Of a stretch of 64,000 nt of DNA, positions 51,262 through 60,275 are shown in pieces. The position numbers and the translations under genes are program-made. Source of the DNA: an uncultured Bacillota bacterium (GTDB lineage Bacteria > Bacillota > Clostridia > Peptostreptococcales > Anaerovoracaceae). The number at the start of each line of letters is the position of its first letter. Position 1 is the stretch's first letter. The notes beneath the pieces were generated by a model, which worked only from the letters and a program-made list of their open reading frames with translations, searched no databases and was not told the DNA's origin. The DNA lies in the NCBI GenBank assembly GCA_927441425.1, contig CAKMKG010000010.1:1-64000 (forward strand), in the 5' to 3' direction.

Positions 51262-53205
51262 ATGAGGGAATCAATCAACGGGAAAACAGGCTCCCATCGA
51301 TCCAATGACGGCACAATAAGGAAGCAGATGTTCGTTATTTTGTTGATCGCAGCGCTTTTTTTTGTAAACGGCACGGCGTTCTCCTATGGGGCAAGCGACA
51401 GCACCACCGGCGCAGACACTGGGACCATGCTCCTGTCATCTATGGGGGTCATCAGCCCGGACAGCAACGGAAGTTATAACCTGACAAAGACCGTAACCAG
51501 AGCGGAATTTGCCAAGATGATCGTGATGGCATCAAGCTATAAGGATCTCGTCCAAACCGCATCCTATTCCTCTCCGTACAAGGACGTACCGGCTAAGAAC
51601 TGGGCGGCGCCCTATGTCCGTATTGCCGTATCCAAAGGCCTATTGTCGGGCTACAGCGACGGAACCTTCCGTCCAAATAGTTCGATTACACTGGAACAGG
51701 CGGTCAACAGTGCATTGAAGCTCTTAGGCTACAGCCAAAGTGATTTTGTGGGAGCATTCCCCTATGCCCAGATGAATGTATACAGCAGCAACGGGCTTTC
51801 TGAAAATATTATCGGCGGGATCGGTACTCTGACGACGAAGGGAGATGCGGCCAATCTGATCTACAATTTGATGGGCACTACCATGAAGGACGGAAGTAAA
51901 ACCTATGCGGAAAGTCTGGGGTATACCCTCAATGACAGCGGTGAGGTAGATTATGCCGGCGTCATCAGCGCCAACATGAACGGCCCTTATACGGTGAAAT
52001 CAAGCAGCTGGGCAAGTGAACTGGGCATGACGGTATCCAGCCTTACCATTTATAAGAACGGCAGTGTCGTCACCGCCTCGGAGGTCGAGAATTATGATGT
52101 TCTTTACTATTCCCAGTCAAAGGGAACGGTCTGGGTATATGACGATCGGGTCACCGGTGTTTACGAAAAGGCATCTCCCAGCCAGAATGCGGTCACATCG
52201 GTAACCGTGTCGGGAACCGAATACCAGTTGGAATCCTCAGCGGCATTCTCGGCACTGTCATCAACCGGAACTTTGAAAATAGGAGGCGCAGTCACCCTGC
52301 TCCTCGGCAAGAACGGTGGAGTGGCTGATGCGATTGCAAGCACAGTGCTCAATGAATCTGTGGTTGTTTACGTCACGGAAACCGGCTCCAAAACCTACGA
52401 GAATGCCGATGGAAGTCAATATACGTCTCTATATATAAAAGGGATAAAGCCAAACGGTTCGAAAATCGAATATGCCATCGACCAAAAATGGGTCGAGGTG
52501 GGAGATCTGCTGAAAATCAACTTTGATACAGACGGAGACATGAGCATCGGAAACGCTTCCGCAGGTGGCAGAGTCTACGGAACGGCAGATGCGGATCTTT
52601 CCATCATAGGAACGACGAGCATTGCAGTCAACGCGACGATATTGGATACCAGTCTGGGCAATTATACGACGACATCCCTGCAGCGGCTGGACGGAGTGAA
52701 CCTTGAAAGCAGTAAGGTGTTATATTACGAAGCAAGCGGCGGCAAGGTGACCACTATGATTCTGGATGATGTGACTGGAGATACGGCGAAATTCGGAGTG
52801 CTAACCTCAGCAAAATCAAATAGTTCCTCCATGAGCTTAAGTGGTTCCTACACCTACTTAATTGATGGAGTCTCTGCGACGATTTCTACCTCGGGAAGTA
52901 CGCTGGGTGCCAATACGGGTCCAGCGAAGTTCTATGGGGAAAGCGGAAAAATAAGCCTGATCAAAAATCTGATCAGCGTGGGAACGAAGATAAAGACCTT
53001 CAACAGTGCGCAGATCACGGTCAACGATGACATCGGGACCTATCCGGTCTCTGCAAACGTGGCTGTTTACACAAATGCGACCGGAAGTTACAAGGCATCG
53101 ACCTTGAGCGCTGCGTTAACTGCCTTCCAGTCCAAGAAACAGGTATCCTTCTATTATGACAAGGAACCGGAAAAGGGCGGCTGCGTCAGAGTGATCGTTT
53201 ATTAA
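51262..53205 (+). CDS. S-layer-homology (SLH) cell-surface protein
   Basis: 647 residues. A signal peptide with a long N-region (hydrophobic core MFVILLIAALFFVNGTAFS) is followed by SLH units: TVTRAEFAKMIVMAS, YKDVPAKNWAAPYVRIAVSKGLLSGYSDGTFRPNSSITLEQAV. SLH domains bind pyruvylated cell-wall polymers. The last 450 residues are beta-rich Ser/Thr/Gly repeats without a catalytic motif. Located 65 bp after the pump operon, with its own AAGGAGG. Confidence 0.9.
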   Translation: MRESINGKTGSHRSNDGTIRKQMFVILLIAALFFVNGTAFSYGASDSTTGADTGTMLLSSMGVISPDSNGSYNLTKTVTRAEFAKMIVMASSYKDLVQTASYSSPYKDVPAKNWAAPYVRIAVSKGLLSGYSDGTFRPNSSITLEQAVNSALKLLGYSQSDFVGAFPYAQMNVYSSNGLSENIIGGIGTLTTKGDAANLIYNLMGTTMKDGSKTYAESLGYTLNDSGEVDYAGVISANMNGPYTVKSSSWASELGMTVSSLTIYKNGSVVTASEVENYDVLYYSQSKGTVWVYDDRVTGVYEKASPSQNAVTSVTVSGTEYQLESSAAFSALSSTGTLKIGGAVTLLLGKNGGVADAIASTVLNESVVVYVTETGSKTYENADGSQYTSLYIKGIKPNGSKIEYAIDQKWVEVGDLLKINFDTDGDMSIGNASAGGRVYGTADADLSIIGTTSIAVNATILDTSLGNYTTTSLQRLDGVNLESSKVLYYEASGGKVTTMILDDVTGDTAKFGVLTSAKSNSSSMSLSGSYTYLIDGVSATISTSGSTLGANTGPAKFYGESGKISLIKNLISVGTKIKTFNSAQITVNDDIGTYPVSANVAVYTNATGSYKASTLSAALTAFQSKKQVSFYYDKEPEKGGCVRVIVY

Positions 53206-53242
53206 TGAAGAAGCCCATGCCCTTAACACTTGATTCATATGA

Positions 53243-53287
53243 CAGAGGCCGCAGCCTTTCTATCCGGGTTGCGGTTTCTGAATTTTT
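53243..53287 (+). terminator. Terminator after the SLH gene
   Basis: A 14-bp stem CAGAGGCCGCAGCC / GGTTGCGGTTTCTG with a few G-U pairs, followed by AATTTTTG. Confidence 0.8.
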
Positions 53288-53430
53288 GCCCCAAGCTCGC
53301 TTGGATTGGCGGAATGGAATGGTGCTTTTAATGACAGGATAGATATGGTAAAATAACAGAATAAACGATGATTCAAACATAGATAGGATTGGGTATTATA
53401 AAAGGATAAATCTTAAGGGGAGGTACTGTT

Positions 53431-55260
53431 ATGTATCAAGCGGAAGATATGGTAAAGCGCTGGCTGGATCAAAAGGATCTGGACGAAGGGCTGAAAAAGG
53501 AGCTTTTGGAAATCAAAGACCAAGAGGAGCTTCAGGACCGTTTTTATAGAGATCTGGAATTCGGTACTGGAGGTCTGAGAGGTATTCTCGGTGCTGGAAC
53601 AAACAGGATGAACATTTATACCATCCGGAAGGCCACCCAGGGCTTTGCCGATTACCTGAACCATCATTATGGGCGAGAAAGCGAAAAATATCCGGGAGAT
53701 ACGCCGCCCGTGGCCATCGCTTACGACAGCAGAATCAATTCCCATCTGTTTGCCGCAGAGGCCGCCTGTGTTCTTGCAGCCAATGGCATTCCATCTTATA
53801 TCTATACAGAACTCATGCCCACTCCGGCCCTGTCCTTTGCGGTCAGACACTATGGATGCTGCGCAGGGATCATGGTCACGGCGAGTCACAATCCTGCCAA
53901 ATATAACGGCTATAAAGTATATAACGATGAGGGCTGCCAGCTGACACTGGATGCTGCGGCAGAGGTTCTTTCGTTGATTGAAAAAGTAGATCTCTTCGAT
54001 GATGTTAAAACCATTGCCGATGAACTGAAGCTGACGGACCATGTACCCACTGCTATTTTTACCGCAGATGAGGATGGAAAGGCATTGATCAATATGATTC
54101 CCGAAGAAACAACGGAGGCTTACCTGGCTGCGGTAATGAAGGAAAGTACGGTTGCCGACTGTTCGGATCTGTCCGTAGTGTATACGCCGCTCAACGGGAC
54201 AGGTAACGTTCCGGTAAGAAAAATCATGGATCGGATCGGAGTAAAACAGGTCAGCGTCGTGAAGGAGCAGGAGTTGCCCGACGGCAACTTCCCGACCTGT
54301 CCCTATCCAAATCCCGAAAAAGAGGAAGCCCTTGCATTGGGACTGGCCCTCTGCCGCCAGCTTTCAAAGGAAGGCAATGCGCCGGATCTCCTGCTGGCAA
54401 CGGACCCTGATTGTGATCGAGTTGGGATTGCTGTCAGAGAGATGGATGAAGCAGGGAAAGAGGACTATCAACTGATCACAGGCAACGAAGCGGGGATCCT
54501 ACTGCTTGATTATATCTGTAGGATTCGGGGAGAAGCCGGGCGGATGCCCAAGGATCCCTTGGCCATCAAGACAATCGTAACGAGTAAAATGGCAGATAAT
54601 GTAGCGAAAAACTACGGAGTGACTATGATCGACGTGCTCACAGGCTTCAAATTTATCGGAGAGCAGATCGGGTATTTGGAAGCAAAGGGAGAAGAGGATC
54701 GATATATTTTCGGATTTGAGGAAAGCTATGGATATCTATCCGGTGCCTATGTGAGAGACAAGGACGCGGTGAACGCCGCCATGCTCATTTGCGAAATGAC
54801 GGCATACTATAAAAAATCTGGAAAAACCCTTGTTGGCAGGCTGAAGGAGCTCTACGAGAAATACGGGTATTATAAAAATGATCTGATGGAATTCACCTTC
54901 GAGGGTGCCGCGGGAATGGAAAAGATGAACGGCATCATGACTGGCTTACGGGCCGACGCGCCGATGCGCATCATCGACCGGAAGGTCGTTGAAATTGCAG
55001 ACTACAAGCTGTCCCAGAGAAGAATTCTCGGCGGCTCCAAAACCTGCGATCTAGCCGTAGGAACCAGACCAATCACACTGCCAAAATCTGATGTACTGGA
55101 ATACGTCCTTGATGACGGAAGCAGCATCATCGTCCGTCCGTCGGGAACAGAGCCAAAGCTTAAGGTTTATCTTTCCGCCAAGGGCAGCAGCAGACAGGAA
55201 TCGGAGGAGATCATCGAGGCCCTGAAAGTTGAAATACAGGGAATCATAGAAGTAAACTAA
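53431..55260 (+). CDS. pgcA: Phosphoglucomutase/phosphomannomutase (PgcA type)
   Basis: 609 residues, a little longer than the roughly 580 of Firmicutes PgcA. Four domains with LEFGTGGLRGILGAGTNRMN, the phosphoserine loop MVTASHNPAKYNGYK, the metal loop LATDPDCDRVGIAV, the sugar loop GFEESYGYLSGAYVRDKDAV and phosphate-binding VRPSGTEPKLKVY. It interconverts glucose-1- and 6-phosphate, and perhaps mannose phosphates. Confidence 0.94.
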   Translation: MYQAEDMVKRWLDQKDLDEGLKKELLEIKDQEELQDRFYRDLEFGTGGLRGILGAGTNRMNIYTIRKATQGFADYLNHHYGRESEKYPGDTPPVAIAYDSRINSHLFAAEAACVLAANGIPSYIYTELMPTPALSFAVRHYGCCAGIMVTASHNPAKYNGYKVYNDEGCQLTLDAAAEVLSLIEKVDLFDDVKTIADELKLTDHVPTAIFTADEDGKALINMIPEETTEAYLAAVMKESTVADCSDLSVVYTPLNGTGNVPVRKIMDRIGVKQVSVVKEQELPDGNFPTCPYPNPEKEEALALGLALCRQLSKEGNAPDLLLATDPDCDRVGIAVREMDEAGKEDYQLITGNEAGILLLDYICRIRGEAGRMPKDPLAIKTIVTSKMADNVAKNYGVTMIDVLTGFKFIGEQIGYLEAKGEEDRYIFGFEESYGYLSGAYVRDKDAVNAAMLICEMTAYYKKSGKTLVGRLKELYEKYGYYKNDLMEFTFEGAAGMEKMNGIMTGLRADAPMRIIDRKVVEIADYKLSQRRILGGSKTCDLAVGTRPITLPKSDVLEYVLDDGSSIIVRPSGTEPKLKVYLSAKGSSRQESEEIIEALKVEIQGIIEVN

Positions 55261-55274
55261 GGAGTAGAATATTA

Positions 55275-56219
55275 ATGAACAAAGCTTTAATTGCAATTGA
55301 CAAGAGCCACTCTTTCAGAGTCTATCTTGCAATCTCAACAAAGATGGTAGAGGAGGCGAGAACGTTACATCAAACCAGCCCACTGGCCACGGCGGCGTTG
55401 GGAAGAGTGCTGACGGGTGCAGGCCTCATGGGGCTGCAACTGAAAAATGATCAAGACAAACTGACCATACAGTTCAAAGGGGACGGACCGGCGGGAGAAA
55501 TCCTGGTGACCGCCAACGGGCGGGGAAGCGTCAAGGGATATATCTCAAATCCGGAGGTGGAGCTGCCACTGAAGGCGGACGGAAAGCTTGATGTGGGTGG
55601 AGCCGTTGGAATCGGAACGCTGACTGTGATCAAGGATCTGGGCTTAAAGGAACCCTATGTCGGTAAAATCGATCTGGTAAGCGGTGAGGTGGGGGAAGAT
55701 CTGACAGCATATTTCTTTCTATCTGAGCAGCAATCTTCATCAGTTGCTCTGGGCGTAAGAATCAATACGGACTATACAACCTTGGCGGCGGGGGGCATGA
55801 TCATTCAGATGCTGCCGGATGCAAGGCCGGAATCGGTGGAGGCCCTTGAACAACTCCTTGCTGAAATGGCTCCAATCAGCAGTCTCATCGATGAAACGGT
55901 AAAACAGTCTGCCGGAAAAACAGAGGAGGCCATTATCGATATGCTGCTGGAGCGTATTTTTAGACCCCTTCCCGACGAGTTTGCGGTGGAGCGTCTGGAA
56001 TACAGGGAGATCCACTGGGACTGCGACTGCTCTGTGGAACGGCTGGAGCAGGTCGTCATCAGCATCGGCACAAAGGATCTGAGTGAAATCATTGAAGAGG
56101 ACGAAAAAGCAGAATTGATCTGTCAGTTTTGCGGAACCAAGTATCAATTTGATAAGGAGCATCTAAAATCGCTCTTAGAGGAAAGCATGCAGAGGGAGGG
56201 TACATCTGATGTGGAATGA
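55275..56219 (+). CDS. hslO: Redox-regulated chaperone Hsp33
   Basis: 314 residues. The redox zinc site is formed by CDC (in [12 protein letters not shown]) and CQFC near the C-terminus; the N-terminal domain has [15 protein letters not shown] and [17 protein letters not shown]. Oxidation releases zinc and activates the holdase under stress. It overlaps mscL by 11 bp. Confidence 0.96.
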   Translation: MNKALIAIDKSHSFRVYLAISTKMVEEARTLHQTSPLATAALGRVLTGAGLMGLQLKNDQDKLTIQFKGDGPAGEILVTANGRGSVKGYISNPEVELPLKADGKLDVGGAVGIGTLTVIKDLGLKEPYVGKIDLVSGEVGEDLTAYFFLSEQQSSSVALGVRINTDYTTLAAGGMIIQMLPDARPESVEALEQLLAEMAPISSLIDETVKQSAGKTEEAIIDMLLERIFRPLPDEFAVERLEYREIHWDCDCSVERLEQVVISIGTKDLSEIIEEDEKAELICQFCGTKYQFDKEHLKSLLEESMQREGTSDVE

Positions 56220-56595
56220 TTTCAAGAAATTTGCGTTAAAAGGAAATGTAATCGATCTGGCAGTGGCTGTGGTCATCGGTGGGGCCTTTGGAAAAATAGT
56301 TACTTCTCTTGTGAATGATATCATCATGCCGGTCATCGGGTTTTTAACCTCGGGGATAAATTTTAAATACATGGCTTATACCAGCGGTGACGTGATCATC
56401 ACATATGGCAATTTTATCCAAAGCATCGTTGACTTTATCATCATCGCATTTTCTATCTTTATCGCGATCCGGCTGATCACGAAATCCCGCAAGAAGGAAG
56501 AGGAAAGTCCCGCCACCGGAGAACCTCCGAAGCCAACGGAAACAGAATTGCTTACGGAGATCCGGGATCTGCTGAAGAACAATCAGTCTCAGTAA
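56209..56595 (+). CDS. mscL: Large-conductance mechanosensitive channel
   Basis: 128 residues. [40 protein letters not shown] is the pore helix and [15 protein letters not shown] the second TM; the C-terminal helix ends LTEIRDLL. It opens under osmotic downshock. Confidence 0.97.
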   Translation: MWNDFKKFALKGNVIDLAVAVVIGGAFGKIVTSLVNDIIMPVIGFLTSGINFKYMAYTSGDVIITYGNFIQSIVDFIIIAFSIFIAIRLITKSRKKEEESPATGEPPKPTETELLTEIRDLLKNNQSQ

Positions 56596-56703
56596 ACCAA
56601 ATTGCAAGTTCTGCTACAGAACATAGTATGATATACTTAATTGAAACCCGTTGACCGGCTCTCATCAGAATCGGTCAGAATTCTGTGGGTTGGAGGAAAT
56701 AAA

Positions 56704-57777
56704 ATGATCAGACTGGGAATCCTATTCGGCGGACGGTCCGGAGAGCATGAAATCTCTTTGATGTCGGCCACTTCAGTGATAAAGGCAATCGATAAGGAAA
56801 AATTCATGCTGGTGTTGATCGGAATAACAAAGGAAGGCAACTGGCTGTTATATGACGGGCCTGTTGAAAAGATAGAAGACGGTGGGTGGCAGGCAATTGC
56901 GGAAGCAGCATTGGCCGAAAATCCCGAGAAGTATGAGCTGATTGTGCTGGGCTCAGGAGGGAAATCCTTAAAGGATCGGATTGATTTTGCTTTTCCGGTT
57001 TTACACGGACCCTACGGGGAGGATGGTACCATACAGGGATTGTTTGAAATGGCGGATATTCCCTATGGGGGCTGTGGCGTACTCGGCTCAGCTGCGGCTA
57101 TGGATAAGGCACTGGCAAAGGAAGTCTTCGCCAAGGAAAGCCTGCCGATCTGCAGACATCTGAAACTGCACAAAGAGGAAGCGTTAAGAGATATAGACCG
57201 AACCATCCACCGGGTGGAAAAGTTCCTGCCTTATCCGATTTTTGTAAAACCCGCCAATATGGGCTCCAGTGTGGGCATCAACAAGGTGAAAAATGCTGAA
57301 GAATTAAAAGCCGCGATCATAGAAGCGGCGAAATACGATCGTAGGCTAGTTTTGGAGGAAGGGCTGGATTGCAGGGAAATCGAGACAGGTATCCTTGGGA
57401 ATCACAATCCCGTCGCAGCGGCAGTGGGAGAAATCCTGCCCTCCGAAGAGTTTTATAGCTATAAGGCAAAATACTTTGACGGTGGACAATCAAAAATGTG
57501 CATCCCGGCAGACATTTCGCCAGAGATTGCGGAAGAAATCAAATCCATCGCTATTGAGGCATACCAACTGCTGGATTGCACCGGATTTGCACGAGTCGAC
57601 TTTTTTTTGGAAAGAGGTACCAACAAAATTTACTTAAATGAAATCAATACGATTCCCGGATTTACGAAATTCAGCATGTTTCCGCTCCTTTGGGCTGAGG
57701 CCGGCGTTCCTTATCCCGCGCTCATCGAACGGATCATTGAGCTGGGCTTTGAACGGTACGAAGATAGACGGGGCTGA
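56704..57777 (+). CDS. ddl: D-alanine--D-alanine ligase
   Basis: 357 residues from ATG 56704 (TTGGAGG upstream). ATP-grasp ligase with GGRSGEHEISLMSA, HGPYGEDGTIQG, PANMGSSVGI and the end LNEINTIPGFTKFSMFP. The motif region before the C-terminus shows SYKAKYFDGGQS, with a Tyr-Lys pair as in normal D-Ala-D-Ala enzymes rather than the D-lactate type. Confidence 0.95.
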   Translation: MIRLGILFGGRSGEHEISLMSATSVIKAIDKEKFMLVLIGITKEGNWLLYDGPVEKIEDGGWQAIAEAALAENPEKYELIVLGSGGKSLKDRIDFAFPVLHGPYGEDGTIQGLFEMADIPYGGCGVLGSAAAMDKALAKEVFAKESLPICRHLKLHKEEALRDIDRTIHRVEKFLPYPIFVKPANMGSSVGINKVKNAEELKAAIIEAAKYDRRLVLEEGLDCREIETGILGNHNPVAAAVGEILPSEEFYSYKAKYFDGGQSKMCIPADISPEIAEEIKSIAIEAYQLLDCTGFARVDFFLERGTNKIYLNEINTIPGFTKFSMFPLLWAEAGVPYPALIERIIELGFERYEDRRG

Positions 57778-57864
57778 TTCCGCCAAAGTGGATGTGAGAC
57801 GAAGAACGACAAAAATGTATAAAAACACTTTCTGTGGTTACATTAATTTCAGGAGGTGAAAGGA

Positions 57865-57993
57865 ATGGATTTTAAAAATGATCAAAGTGCGAAACGGGAA
57901 GGGATGAAGGATATGCCGTCCGATACGGATATCGATTATGAAAAGGAAGATGACGAAACATTAAAAAGATTGGGAAGACAGGTTGAGGTTTGA
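57865..57993 (+). CDS. Small acidic protein
   Basis: 42 residues (MDFKNDQSAKREGMKDMP, then an acidic D/E-rich half ending LGRQVEV), led by an excellent AGGAGGTGAAAGGA ribosome site 5-10 bp upstream. It lies 88 bp after ddl and before a terminator. No known family; the strong ribosome site and codon choice make it likely to be real. Confidence 0.65.
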   Translation: MDFKNDQSAKREGMKDMPSDTDIDYEKEDDETLKRLGRQVEV

Positions 57994-58038
57994 CACCGTA
58001 TCTTCTGCGAATAGATTGAAAAAGGATTAAGTTACAAG

Positions 58039-58086
58039 CAGCACCCAAAATGTTAGATATGAAGCTGACATTTTGAGTGCTTTTTG
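58039..58086 (+). terminator. Terminator after the small acidic protein gene
   Basis: GCACCCAAAATGT / ACATTTTGAGTGC, 13 bp with one mismatch, 14-nt loop, then five T residues. Confidence 0.88.
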
Positions 58087-58163
58087 CTGTCTAAAAGAAA
58101 CTTTTACTTGAAATTGTAGATTTTTTTACAATGTGTTATACTAACTCAAAAGGGAGGTGCCAC

Positions 58164-58592
58164 ATGAAAGATATCATGTTAAAAATTATAGGAAAACAAG
58201 TGTCGATTGACTCCGAAGAAGATCAGCTGGAGTTTGTAACCGAGGGCAAATATTATGTGGAGGGCGACTCGGTTTATTTGCTGTACGATGAAAGTGAATT
58301 CTCCGGAATGGAGGGCTGCACAACCAGCCTGGAAATTACAGGTGACAATATAAAAATGAAACGCTGCGGTGAAAATATCAGTCTCGACACAGAGATTGAA
58401 TTTGAAAAGGGAAAACGGTTTAAAGGATACTACGATACGCCCTTTGGTTCTGTTGAAATGGAAGTTCTAACGAATGACGTCGTGAATAAAATTGAAAAGG
58501 CGGAGGGCACAGGCTCATTGAATATTGATTATCATATCAGCCTCAGAGGTCTTTCCGAAGGAAGAAGTATCCTTGATATAGAAATAATATAG
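58164..58592 (+). CDS. DUF1934 (YwiB-like) family protein
   Basis: 142 residues from ATG 58164 (GGGAGGTG upstream). A calycin-like beta-barrel pattern (FVTEGKYYVEGDSVYLLYDESEFSGMEGCTTSLEI) with the DUF1934 end IDYHISLRGLSEGRSILDIEI. No catalytic residues known. Found in many Firmicutes. Confidence 0.82.
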   Translation: MKDIMLKIIGKQVSIDSEEDQLEFVTEGKYYVEGDSVYLLYDESEFSGMEGCTTSLEITGDNIKMKRCGENISLDTEIEFEKGKRFKGYYDTPFGSVEMEVLTNDVVNKIEKAEGTGSLNIDYHISLRGLSEGRSILDIEII

Positions 58593-58694
58593 CTCGCTAT
58601 CGAGGGAGGGTGCTCAGCTCGCAAAGCGAGCGCCGAAGGGAACCATGGGTTCCATAGCGGAAGCAGCGCTGCTGCTTAAAAGGGGGAAATTTAC

Positions 58695-60161
58695 TTGGAT
58701 CATAATCGAGCCAGAAAACTAGCTAAAGTTATAGCAATTATCGTTGCGGTTGCAATGATCATCACTTCATTTTCTTTTGTTATGCTGATTCCGGGCATGT
58801 TTGGAATGGAAGGCGCTGTGGTTTACGCGGCGACCAAGGACGATCAGCTGGACCGGGAGATGGAGAACCTGAAGCAATACATGGAATACATCCGACAGAA
58901 TTACAAGGATGAGATTACCTATGACAAACTAATGAAGGGCGCTTTTGAGGGAGTGGTCAATTCTCTCGGCGATCCTTACAGCGTGTATTACGGTGCCTCC
59001 GGTGAAGGGGAAACCTTTGTTGAAACCGTCTCCGGTGAATTTTCCGGAATCGGAGTGAGTGTGGAAAATTATAACGGTCTATGCCGTGTGGTTGCACCGA
59101 TTCCCGGTACACCTGCTGAGAAATCAGGGATAAAAAGCGGAGATATTATTACGAAAATAGACGGCTTAGAGATCTCGTCCAAAACTCTGGATGAGGCAGT
59201 CATGCTGATGAGAGGAGAAGCGGGAACCAAGGTAACGCTTACCATCGATCGCAGCGGACAAGCACTTACCTTTCATCTGACAAGAGAAAAAATCAAAAAC
59301 GTCTCTGTGAACTACAAAATGCTGGAAGGCAATATTGGCTACATACAGATTACAAGCTTCGACAACGATTCCAATGTAGAATTTCGTCTGGCGAAGACTG
59401 CATTGATGAACAAGGGCGCAGATGCACTGATTCTTGATATAAGAAATAATCCCGGCGGCCTGGTCAATACGGCACTGGAAATCGCAAACCAGCTGATGCC
59501 GGAAGGGCCTATCACCCATTTTGAGCAGAAGGGGAAGATCGTAGAAACCTATTCGTCCGACGGCGAATCCAAGCTGAACCTTCCCATGGCATTGCTGGTC
59601 AATGAAGGAAGCGCAAGCGCAGCGGAGATACTGGCAGGCGCGTTGCAGGACAGCAAAACAGCGACGCTGGTTGGGACAACTACCTACGGGAAAGGCGTTG
59701 CCCAGCAGGTCAGCGAGTTTGCCGACGGTGCCAGCATGAAACTATCCATGTACTATTTCCTGACACCGGATAAAAAGAAGATCGACCATGTCGGAATCAT
59801 TCCCGACTATATGATTCAGAGGGGCACCAATGCGAATGAAAAGGAATTGACCGAGAAGTATGCCGGTTTTGCGCCCATGAGTGAAAAGGTAAAGCCAAAA
59901 GTCGGTGATACCGGATTGAATGTCTTCGGCGCGCAGCAGCGTATGTCAATGATCGGGTATGCCGTAAAAGTCACGGGAACCATGGACGATGCGACTGTTG
60001 CGGCAGTTAAGAAGTTCCAGAAGGAAAGCGGACTCAACCCTTATGGTGTACTTGATTATACCACCATGGGTGCGCTGGATAAGGCAGTGGTAGGTTATAT
60101 TACCGGATCGAAAGCCGGCAAGGATCTGCAGCTGGACAAAGCAATTTCGCTGATGAAATAA
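58695..60161 (+). CDS. Carboxy-terminal processing protease (S41) with PG-binding domain
   Basis: 488 residues from TTG 58695 (AGGGGG upstream). A TM/signal segment (VIAIIVAVAMIITSFSF) leads to a PDZ domain (GIGVSVENYNGLCRVVAPIPGTPAEKSGIKSGDII), the S41 core with LDIRNNPGGLVNTALEI, catalytic Ser in GSASAAEILAG and Lys in TTYGKGVAQ, and a C-terminal PG_binding_1 domain (GAQQRMSMIGYAVKVTGTMD). It cleaves proteins at the cell surface. The leader has several short palindromes (58640-58675). Confidence 0.93.
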   Translation: MDHNRARKLAKVIAIIVAVAMIITSFSFVMLIPGMFGMEGAVVYAATKDDQLDREMENLKQYMEYIRQNYKDEITYDKLMKGAFEGVVNSLGDPYSVYYGASGEGETFVETVSGEFSGIGVSVENYNGLCRVVAPIPGTPAEKSGIKSGDIITKIDGLEISSKTLDEAVMLMRGEAGTKVTLTIDRSGQALTFHLTREKIKNVSVNYKMLEGNIGYIQITSFDNDSNVEFRLAKTALMNKGADALILDIRNNPGGLVNTALEIANQLMPEGPITHFEQKGKIVETYSSDGESKLNLPMALLVNEGSASAAEILAGALQDSKTATLVGTTTYGKGVAQQVSEFADGASMKLSMYYFLTPDKKKIDHVGIIPDYMIQRGTNANEKELTEKYAGFAPMSEKVKPKVGDTGLNVFGAQQRMSMIGYAVKVTGTMDDATVAAVKKFQKESGLNPYGVLDYTTMGALDKAVVGYITGSKAGKDLQLDKAISLMK

Positions 60162-60228
60162 TCATCCGGACGCATCAAAACAGGACAAGGTTCTTAGAGA
60201 ATGAAATCAATGAACCATATAAGAAAAC

Positions 60229-60264
60229 AGAGAGGAATCCGAATTTGGATTCCTCTCTCTGTTT
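60229..60264. terminator. Bidirectional terminator between two convergent surface-protein genes
   Basis: AGAGAGGAATCC / GGATTCCTCTCT, 12-bp perfect stem, GAATTT loop. T-rich on the minus-strand side (TTTTCTT), so it fits the convergent SLH gene as well as the protease gene. Confidence 0.88.
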
Positions 60265-60275
60265 GGGTAGGGATG

